From contig CM055607.1 of assembly GCA_029379385.1 (NCBI GenBank), positions 17,546,001-17,610,000 of the forward strand: a stretch of DNA of 64,000 nucleotides, in the 5' to 3' direction. Position 1 is the first letter of the stretch, and each line of letters begins with the position of its first letter. The translations under genes and the position numbers were made by a program. Shown piece after piece: positions 10,341-19,969 of this stretch. The notes under the pieces are model-generated. The model was not told the origin of the DNA. It saw only the letters and a program-made list of their open reading frames with translations, and made no database searches. The stretch comes from Quillaja saponaria (Eukaryota > Streptophyta > Magnoliopsida > Fabales > Quillajaceae).

Positions 10341-13300
10341 CTAGAATAAAACCAACATTAACAACGTAATAAACAACAATAAGATAGTGACCAAAAATGA
10401 AAACCAGGTACCCAATCCTCCATGTTCCTCATATGGATCAGTATCCCAATTCAAGGCTTCTCTATTGTACCTGATTTTAGCAGTAACTGCAACATTTTTT
10501 CCTTTTTCAGCTAAGCTAATATGAGATAAGATGTGAGGGAAAACTTTCTTTAAAGATTCTTCACCAATAAGCAAATCTGAATGACCAAAACCGTCCACAA
10601 CCACCCTTTCATGTCTAAAACCAGGTTGATGTACTGTCATGTACCTGTTAGCAAGAAATGAAGTCTGTGGAGTCACAAGGAGACTACGTCCACCAGAAAT
10701 GTAAAGTGTTGGGAGTGCCATTCTTTCAGGATGGATCATATATGAGTTATCTCCATGGCTGTCTACTATAAAACCAGCATTGCAGATTTTTCTGAGGTGA
10801 GGAAATGCTGCCATTGGGATTCTTGGAAAACTTTCCTTGATTAACCACTGATGCATGGAACTGCTTATATTTTCATGCCAGAATGCGTTTCCAAATATGC
10901 CAGAAAATACCTCACATTCATAGCAGGTGCATCGCTCATATCTTGGGATGAAATGGGCTATAGCTCTCAAGATCCTGTGTCTTAAACTGGAATCTGATGT
11001 TTCTGACAGGGGGAGGATTCTGTTATTGCCTAGCATAACCATAGACATCTGCATCAACAAAAAAAATCTGATGTTGAACACAGCAATGTGATTCCGTATA
11101 ATTTAATTTAGTAGTCTGAAAATATCTTGTCCATGGCAATATTGAACTTTTGTGTTTGTCCTTTTCTTTTTCTGCCTAACATATTAAGTTTACAATTGAT
11201 GCTTTTTTTTATTAGCAACAGTTTATGGTAATCATCCTAAGTGGAAAAAGTCTTCAAATCTCAGTTAATCAATTGAGAAAAAAGGAAGCTTACAGGGACC
11301 AAAGGAAGCCACATTTTGACTTTAGACAAAGCATTAAGCTTGAAGAACATTGAAGAGTTGGTGCAAGACAGAGAAGCTATGTGGGCAGCAGAAACATGCC
11401 CTCCCATTAGAGCAATGTGAATGGCTAAGCCTCCAACACAATGTGCAACTATATGTATCTTTGTTGATGGTCCATGCATTTCAAGTATTTTGTGAATGGC
11501 TGCGCAGAGAAAATAAGAAGTCAGAAGAGACGCAAAAAAAATGCTCCGCCAACACGAATTTAATGGGAAGATTCAAAACCCAAGGATATTACCAGCAGGG
11601 ATATCAAATCTTCCAATATCATCAAGCGTAAAGCTGTTTGAAGGATTAAGAAGATCCAGTCTTGGTAGCAGTAGCCATGTTTCATGTCCTTCTTCCAATA
11701 AAGTTCTGACTAAGTCATTTGGTTCTGTTGGCAGCTGGTAACTCTCAGTAGAATGCCCATTAAGGAGGAGAACTGGATTTCGTTTTTCCTCTCCTTTAAA
11801 GTCTAACAGATTTTGGCTGCAATTCCATTGCTTGCAACTGATGATGAATCCATCTTCTGCATGAGATAGAAGAAAGAAGTCAAAATAAGAAATGTAATCA
11901 ACACCTATTACGTTTCTTCATTTTTTTTTTTTCCATTTCCATGTTAACTGTTAAGCTTCTAGCACTTTGTGAATTGGAACATTAAGAGTTGCCCACTTCA
12001 CTCTTTATCTTTTACCATAGTAAGCTTTTACCATATTAAGCTTTTACATTTGCTAGCATTCTATTTTCATATCATCTCTCTAATTTTAAGGCTTTATGTG
12101 AGTTTTGAATATTCACATTTAATAATTTATCCGGTTAAAATATCCTTTTGTTATCTGCCCTTTTATCTAATCAGTAGAATTCATTTACTCAGTTTAGATA
12201 ACATCAACTTTCGCCAAAAAAATTGAAGCTCTGTATAATATGGTCTTTGTAAGTACTACCTGTTCTTATTTTATGGAGTTTTCCGCTAGGATAAGATTTC
12301 TGGTGGAAATCTTCTGATGAGATCAGGTCCTTGTAAGGCCATCTTGGGATCTGTAAGATATATGTTTTCAGGACAGCCGAAGCCAGAAGACATAGGAACC
12401 TTCCTTTCCTGTTCCCGTTAAGGCTTGTTACTGTCTTAAAAAGCTCTATCGGAGAAATGTTAAGCTCCCCTTTAAAATCCACCATTTCATCCCTTGGACT
12501 TTCTTCAATGACTTTTCTTACCGTAACATGCAGAGTTGTTGTCTCCTTCCAAGAATATAATGCAAGGAGATAGGGATTCAGGATCTTCTTTCCCTTGAGA
12601 ATATATCTGCATGAATTAACTAATGAACTTATAAATTCTATATTATTCGAGAAAGAAGAATCTAAAATAAAACATATCATACCTTGAGCCAGAAGAAGCA
12701 GCGAGGAGCAAATTGTAGCACATATACTGTGTGTATGGGGTTTTCTGATCTACTTGACACAAATTTATATCTCCATCTATGACATGTAAATCATCCTTCT
12801 CAATGCCCCTTAGTACAACATAACCACCAACTTTTCCTCGAAGAATTGGATGAGAATATCTCATAATCGAACTTGATTCTTCAAAATGCTTCTCATTCCA
12901 ATAGCTCATTTTCATTTTAAGATATGCTGTGCATGGTATACCACCCACAAACCCTCTCATGGTTTCCTTGAATGCAACTGTAGATCTCTTATGGTTTTGT
13001 AAGTTGTTATTGGAGACTGAATTTGAATTCTGGTCAATAGTTTTGACACGACATTCAGTATCAGTTTCACTCTTGTACTTGAGTATGTCCAGCACAAGGT
13101 GCCTACTTACATGCTCAGCAGCTGTTGCAATGGTAAGAGAGGGATTTATTCCAACAGAACAGGGGATTAATGAAGCATCACAGACATAGAGGCCAGGGTG
13201 AACACTAGCTGAAGCCTTTGAGTCATATATCTGTCCATCAGGATTGCAAACACCATCTGTACTATCTAAAGATGCATTGCATCCACCCAGAAGGTGAACA

Positions 13301-15511
13301 GAGGTGCTTCGATATCTTGACATGAAAAGGATTCCACCCAATTTCTTTGTTAGCTTTTGAAAGGCTTCAATTTTGCGAGGAAGTAGGGGATCATGGGGTG
13401 GACTGAAGCTTATTCTTTTTGCTGCCCTTTCAAATGTGAGTCTCCCATCACTCTCATCGAATCCCATAGCATTGAGAATGATTGCTTGACCGGATTTTAA
13501 GCCCATTACAGATTTCAGCTTATCTATAATCCCATGAATGAAACAGAAACCAGTTGGCCATCCATAAGTTACAATCCCTTTAAATAGCAGGTGGGGATAA
13601 GCTACTGGAAGGACAGCACTCTGACGAAAAGAACAAAGTTAAAAGGGTTGAAATACTATATTATGTTAAAGAGTGTTTCTGCCAATATTTTTATATGCAG
13701 TGCATTTATATATACTGTACATGTGTATTTGAATTCCTAAAGACTTCAGGTATATGTTGTTTCACTCCTACAGAACCCAAAAAGAGATGAAATCTGTTTA
13801 TAACATTCCCAACCATCCCAACTTAAGAATAATAATTTGGAACCTTAAGGTTTTTTATACTGATAGGTAGCTTAGAGAGCATATTTTTCTGGTGCTATTT
13901 ACTTATTAAGATAATGCTGTAAATCTATGTTCCATTTATGTAATGAAAACAAACTAGAGACACTAATTTAAAATCCAGCATTTTTGTTTCCTTTGCTACT
14001 GAGATTTTATAAGAATCCTACTTAAAGAAAATTAAGTTTCCATGCTGTCATAAGTCTTCCAACCTGGATTGTGAAACCCAAAGAAGAAGTATAAGATGAA
14101 GAGATGGATGGCCCCGGCCTATCTTGCAAAGACATATTTGGCAATTTCTTTCTATCTAATCCATAAGCATTTAAGGGCGCTGAGCTTCCAGCAAGGTATG
14201 CAACAGTATTCCCGTTACAGCTGAACCCACATCCAAGTGCTTTTGAAAGTCTCAATCCTCTCATTTGTGATTGGAATAGTATCTTTGAGGTGCCAAATAC
14301 TCCTGCTGCAGAAATCAAGTTAAAGTTTAACAGCCAAAATGGGAAAATAAAACAGAAAAAATATTACTCGTTGCTAAAGCAACCAACCTGAGAGAATTAC
14401 AAAATCAGAGGTGATATAGTCAATTTCATTCAAGTATAGACGCCATCTTCTTCTTCCGTTGATTTTGCCTCCTTGTTGGCAAATATCATTTTTTACCACA
14501 TACTGAACTTCACATTTTGTTTTAACTATACATCCTTCCTGCATCATCAAAACTATCAATTTTGAAGGAAAGACAATACCTAATTATTCATTAATATATA
14601 AAGTAGAGGATTACATGCCTGCATTGCCATAGCTAAATAAGTTTTATCGGTAGAGTTTTTTGCATTATATGGGCACCCAGAAAGACAATTTCCACAGCCT
14701 AAGCAGCCATCCATCTGTTGCAACTTCCCTGAACCAGGCAGTGGATCCACAGCATCAAAATTAATGCTTAACTTCATCTCAAGATTTTCTTTGAACTGTC
14801 TATCAACCACTTGGTCCATTACTTTAGCAGCAGGAAACTTGACAGGAACTTTCTCTACCCTCAGCATGGATTCAGCAGAAGCTTGACAGACATCCCAATC
14901 TTTCTCCCATTCCTTTGGCCACTTAGAGTTTCTTCTGGCACGAACTGGGGTTGGAAGCATTACTCCTGCATTTACTAGTGAACCGCCACCAAGCCCGCAG
15001 GCTACTACTGCTGCAGAATCATTTTGTTCATATACCTATATTTATCAATCAGCTATAGATTAATTAGGTACTATTATTAAGTTTGCAACTTAAATGAGAC
15101 TAATACCATCTATTTGTAGGTAAGCAGAACAGTATTCAAAGTAACCTGAGTATAGACATGATTTAAATTTAATCATATTGTACACCTATATCCGAGCAGG
15201 GTACAAGAAAAACAAAGCAATAAAACTGATAGACAGGAAGAAACAATGACCTGGAACAAAGCATCTTTTGAGCCACATTTGATGTTTAAGTTCTGACTTT
15301 CCATCCTTACAGCTGATATGAACTTCAAGCTGTCAGTAGGGAAATCATGAGCTTCCCATCTCCTACCTTTCTCAATTAAACACACCTTTATTCCAGCCAT
15401 TGACATCCGACATGCAGCAACAGAACCACCATATCCAGAACCGACAACAACAGCATCATAATTCTCTTCTTCATCATCAATCCTTTCTTCTAACTTAGTT
15501 CTTTCTTCCAT
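10341..15511 (-). CDS. GMC oxidoreductase-alpha/beta hydrolase fusion, copy 1
   Basis: Nine exons join in phase to 1178 codons including stop: 15251-15511, 14619-15035, 14388-14538, 14064-14305, 12683-13620, 12260-12606, 11593-11856, 11294-11499, 10341-11048. The N-terminal half is a cholesterol-oxidase-like GMC flavoprotein. It has the FAD Rossmann motif GSGYGG at 24-29, a cysteine quartet CxxCxxCxxxCP at 198-208, HLLGGC near 466, and the FAD/C-terminal motif GINPSLTIATAAEH at 514-527. After a ~300-residue linker domain comes an alpha/beta hydrolase with elbow AHCVGG (Cys894 as nucleophile) and a catalytic-type His1098 in GFGHSD. The last ~21 residues are hydrophobic, suggesting a tail anchor. 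Intron 2 has a GC donor (CAG^GCATGT). The family suggests oxidation of a sterol- or lipid-like alcohol coupled to ester/thioester chemistry, but the substrate is unknown. The frame is open throughout. Confidence 0.85.
14539..14618 (-). other. GC-AG intron in GMC-hydrolase copy 1
   Basis: Only a GC donor (CAG^GCATGT) keeps the frame: exon 2 then ends at phase 0 in AMAMQ and exon 3 continues EGCIVKTKC. The nearby GT (GCAT^GTAATC) would create a stop codon at the junction. The same donor is conserved in copy 2. Confidence 0.8.
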
Positions 15512-15755
15512 TTATTTGCAGTCCCATGATAAAATATTGCAAGAGACTAAGTTCTTTGGTCAGTTAAAATATTAAAGAGAATGAAGAGACTCTCAGTTTA
15601 GAAGGTCATGAATTCTTTTAGCTGCGTGCTTTGTTATTGATTTGTCATTTCTCTATGAAGAAACCAAAGCATTTTTATTCAAAGTCTTCGCACACCCACT
15701 ATATAGGAAGCATTACCTTTTTTATTGTTGGATATTTCTAATGGATGCTCACAGG

Positions 15756-15903
15756 ATACTTGTTAAGGTGATAAATATAGAAATTTTATATTATTAATTA
15801 TAGTGATTGATCATAATTTTAGTGCTATATAATAAATAATTTTTTATTTTTAAAATATTTCAAATTTTCAAAGTCTATATTTATTATATTTTATTAAGTG
15901 TCT
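15756..15903. mobile_element. MITE-like element A
   Basis: A ~150-bp AT-rich element starting ACTTGTTAAGG and ending TTAAGTGTC, which is an imperfect inverted repeat of the start. It aligns over most of its length with 38281-38411. It is non-coding and the superfamily is undetermined. Confidence 0.45.
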
Positions 15904-15950
15904 TTTAAACACTAATTTACAAAACTCTTCATTATTATATTTCAAAAATT

Positions 15951-16025
15951 AGACGCCATATTTGAAAAATAGAAACAAAGTAAATGTATAAATATTGATT
16001 TAATAAACTATAAATACCAATTCAA
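15951..16025. repeat. Short dispersed repeat, copy B
   Basis: Similar to 9757-9845 ('agacgccatatttgaa', then 'tattgatttaataaactataaatacc'), in direct orientation, on the opposite side of the copy-1 gene. Confidence 0.45.
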
Positions 16026-17489
16026 CCGTGCAAGCTAGTCAATTAAATGTATGGTATCAACTAACTATTAAATGCATTAAATAGTGTATATAATAGAGAT
16101 CCAACACATTCATGAAGTCAACTTTAAACTTTAGAAGGTTGAAGGGGTTAGGTTAGATCTGGTGTAAAGTGGAAATATTGATATCACGCGGAATAACATA
16201 AATTACAGCACTACCCTATTAATATGTTATTATTTATCAAGTCAAAACAGCTGAAAGCTTATAACACAAGCTTCAAATTCATTTGTTTAATTCATTAAAT
16301 TAAAGTAAAAAACAAAGAATATCCATACATTTCCTTTTGCCCAAATTCAACTAAAACCAATTACATCTCAACACTATTAGCAACAGATCAATAGGACCCA
16401 TAATTATTCCAAGTCCGTTCGTATTCTCTACAATCTTTATGATTTTGCAGTCAAGAAAAGGAAAACTCCCATCAAATCAATTTCTTAACGAGGATATGGA
16501 CTCTAAAGTCTTAAGGGGGAAAGTTGGTTTACTCGGCAGAGGTAGGGGCAATTTTGTCTTCTAGGATGACATACGGTAGTAGGCCCATATCTTCCAGGAT
16601 GAAGTAGTGGCAAATTTGGGGTCTAATTATAAGAGGCGTCTCTCTTTTCTACCATATCATAATTAATCATACACTTCAAGCGATCCTCAGAGAGCCTTCG
16701 TGAAATTATTTGCGGCGAATGGATCTCTAGCGACAGTAAGGGTCGGGGACGAAAGGATGAATTAAGAGTGAAATAGAGTTTTGCTCTTTCCACAAATATC
16801 AAACCGGGTATTTTAGACACTTTATAATTTGTATATTAAAATGGCCCTCTAAATATTTGTACTTTCAGTTTTTGTACACTTTTGGATATTTGTTAACTAG
16901 TCCCAACCAAATATGAGATGATACTTAAGGTAAAAAAGAATAATAATAATCTTTCTTTTCTCTCTCTGTTTTTTTTTTTTTTTTTTTTAGATTTGAAACT
17001 TTTAACCATCTCTATTTCTACAAGATTCGTAAATCTTCTTGATACTATTCATTTCATCATACATAAAACCAACATATGTCTCCGTAAAAGGCATATGTTC
17101 TGGAGATTTATGCAGCAATTGAGTTTTCAACATATCAAATTTATCTTTGTAATTAAGAAAAGTTGAACCCAAGACATATTTAAGAATCATTTGAGTAACT
17201 CACCACCAAATCAAGTTACAATTTATATAAATTTTTATATATAAATATATTTATTAAAAATTTATATATAAATAACAAAAGAAATTATTAGATACTATTA
17301 AACGAGTAGGCTAAATTTTAGAAATATTGAGCTTAGATCATTTTACTAAACCAATTTAAAATAAAACTGAAGATCGACTTGTTGAAAAAGAGTTCAACAA
17401 GCTGAGCTTGATCCGAGCCCTTAAAAATATCTTACAAATTGTTTATGAGCTAGCTCAACTCATTGTCACCCCTACTTACAACTGAGTTT

Positions 17490-19250
17490 GGATGTTTTCA
17501 AATTTGAAGAAAATGCGTTCATTGGCTGTATCCTCAGTATCTCTTCCTTTTCCTCTAGAAGTAGTTGTGACATTTGATGAGGAAATCAGGTTCCCAGATA
17601 AACTATCAACCATCTTTGTAGTGTTTTCTACTAGAATGTGGCCAGTTTTGATGATATTTTCAATTTCTGTAACCCTTGAGTTCTGTGCCTCAACATGTTC
17701 ATCTGTGAATTCTCAACTGGTCCTAAAATTTTGATGAAGCTATTGAGTGAATTCTCAAAATTATCGCTTATTAATCAAATTCCCTTTTATTTCATCTTCC
17801 AACTTTTGAAGGAGTTTGAAAGTTTTGTCCATTCCTAAGTTTAAGAGCTGGCAGATTTTCTTCAACTTCAATGATCCATCCATGCCTTTTACAAATTGGT
17901 TAAACAATATGGTGTATTGATCAACTTCATCTAGTTTAATTTATGTGAGTTCTAATGCTTCATTCTCAACCAAGACCTGATGCTCACACTCTTTGAGAGC
18001 TATTTGGAAGGAAAAATTAAAAAATTCACACACATTTTGAAAAACTACTTGGTCAAGTTGAAAAGAAATTTAAGCAAGGTGGTATATTGGAAAGGAAGTA
18101 GAAGAATGGTAGGTTTGATTCATTACAAGGGGAATAATGTCTAGTTGGTGTCATTTGAAGGGAGGAGATATGATTTATGGTAATGGTGGAGAATGAGAAA
18201 AAGAGTAATGTACTAGGGATTTAATGGTAATATCCTAACCTGTTATGATTTACTTAGTGTGTTCATTAATATGCTCAATAGCTTGTAGATTAGCTGAAGG
18301 ATCCACTGATTGATGAGATGTGGTAGAATCTTTAAGTTCATTGTTGGATCAGCTTAGTGTCCTATTGTCTGCACCAGCTGGAGTGGTTTCCATTTTCTCT
18401 TCATTCTTTTTGACCCAGCTACCATCCTCAAGTTACTTGAAGTCACTTAATGTAACTGTTTATTAGTGAAAGTAGGTTTTTAGATAGATCTTTGATGGTT
18501 CGCCCAACTCAACACCAAAAAGTAGATAAAGATTTAAGTGAGGTGCATACCATATAGAAATCCAATTTTTCTCTTTCTTAGGTTCACCCTATTGTAATTT
18601 CCCATCATTTCCAATATTATTTTGGAAAAGTTCAATTCAGTCTTGGTAATTAAAGCCCAAACCAAAAAAGGTTCTGTTTGAGATGCTTGTGTAGGATTGC
18701 CAATCTTTGGCACTAGTATTGATGTCATAAAAGTGAAATTTTTTTGTACTAAACTAATAAATAAGAAGATTAGGTGATAGAGGCATTGACTTCATAACCC
18801 AAGTCTGAGTCCATATATGTCTTGTTTGGTATGAAATCTCTTATACCAAAAGATAAGAACCCAAATAGCTTACATAAAAGATCTTTAGTTACCATAATTA
18901 CAATTCCTAAAACCTAATTCCTGAGACTATCCCTGTCCACTAGTTAGATTTAAATTGAATAAATTTACCAAATCAGTATAGACTTCTGTAGAGAAATTGA
19001 CAAATTTTTCGAGCAATTATGCTTCAAACTATTATATGGGTTTTCTATTTAAACAAAAAGATTGAAGGTCAACAACATAACTTGGTAATATATTTAGGGC
19101 AGAGATGTTATTGAAGTCTTTATATTGACCCATTGTTTGATAATGACGTGGATCTAAATTTCCGTTCTCTAGCAAATTAGATTCTAATAGAGTCCTAGAT
19201 TTCTTAAAAGAAGATGATACAGAGGTAGAAAATTTTCTCATTTATGTCAT
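17490..19250 (-). pseudogene. Decayed retroelement ORF (env-like/plant transposon domain)
   Basis: Three open minus-strand segments appear to be pieces of one protein: 19032-19241 (includes VVDLQSFCLNRKPI), 18534-18728 (includes VPKIGNPTQASQTEPFLVWAL and FLYGMHLT) and about 17490-18000 (charged, possibly coiled-coil). They are separated by stops and frameshifts. The middle piece resembles the 'putative plant transposon protein' ORF found downstream of integrase in Athila-like elements. No pol domains or LTRs in the right orientation were seen nearby. The assignment is by resemblance only. Confidence 0.4.
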
Positions 19251-19399
19251 TTCAAAACACATTCTTAAATATTTGCATCTGAAGATTGAAATACAAAGTT
19301 GAAAAAGGGTTTGGAGCAAAAGAAGATTTGAAACTTATCGTGATGTATGACTACAGACTGAATTAACCTAAATGTTGAGTGTTTCAGTTGACTAATACG

Positions 19400-19960
19400 T
19401 GACAATCATAAAATTAGTTGACTGATGTCAATTGATAAGATCAACTAAGCTAATCAGCTGAGCAAGTTTAGCATAACGGGATCAGTTAAGTGATTTCAAT
19501 TACTACGATCGATTAAATATATTTAGCTGAGCGATTTCAATTAAACGGGATCAGTTGGGGGATCTATAGAGTAATTTCAATTGATATGATCAGCTGAATA
19601 AATTTAGTTAAGAGAGTTTATCTGAATAGGGTCAGTTAGGGATTGGTTGATTGATGTTAATTGATATGATCAGATGAAGATATCCAGTTAAGATAGCTTA
19701 GCCAAAATGGATTAGCTAGGAGGATCAGTTGATTTGGACAATCGATACAGTCAGGTGACATGCATCAGTTGAGTAGGTTCGGTTGAATAGGGTCTACTGG
19801 GGGATTAGTTGACTGATGTCAATTGATATGATCAACTGAAGCTTTTCAGGAAAGTTCCCCTGAAATGGGTTAACTGGGGGACGAGTTGACTTATAGTTTT
19901 TAGTAAGCTGAATTAAACCAACATCTCAGTTAGCTGAAATGAACCAAAATCTTAGTTTCA
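19400..19960. repeat. ~80-bp degenerate satellite-like tandem array
   Basis: A motif close to 'tcaattgatatgatcagctga' recurs at about 19431, 19499, 19580, 19660, 19740 and 19822, a spacing of 68-82 bp. Between recurrences, 'gggatcagttggggg' variants repeat. Copies are considerably diverged. The array ends where the first copia-type LTR begins (about 19970). Confidence 0.7.
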
Positions 19961-19969
19961 GTCTACTGA

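Larger units (their letters stand above)
15512..17490. other. 5' flank of copy 1 and AT-rich intergenic DNA
   Basis: Similarity to the upstream region of copy 2 continues to about 15672 (up to 'atgaagaaaccaaagcat'), then stops. Downstream lie a MITE-like element (15756-15903), a short repeat (15951-16025), and AT-rich DNA with a poly-T run at 16970-16989. No gene was recognised. Confidence 0.5.

Noticed and set aside
12929..13189. Plus-strand ORF of 86 codons (and its twin at 48567-48827)
   Set aside because: Antisense of GMC exon 5. It is conserved in both copies only because the real exon is.
14580..14620. GT donor (GCAT^GTAATC) for GMC exon 2
   Set aside because: It adds one base, so the first codon across the junction becomes TGA. 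The GC donor three bases upstream keeps the frame.
16623..16820. Minus-strand ORF of 65 codons upstream of copy 1
   Set aside because: No resemblance to a known family, no splice partners, AT-rich surroundings.
19400..19960. CRISPR-like array
   Set aside because: Units are diverged tandem repeats without unique spacers, in a plant nuclear context.
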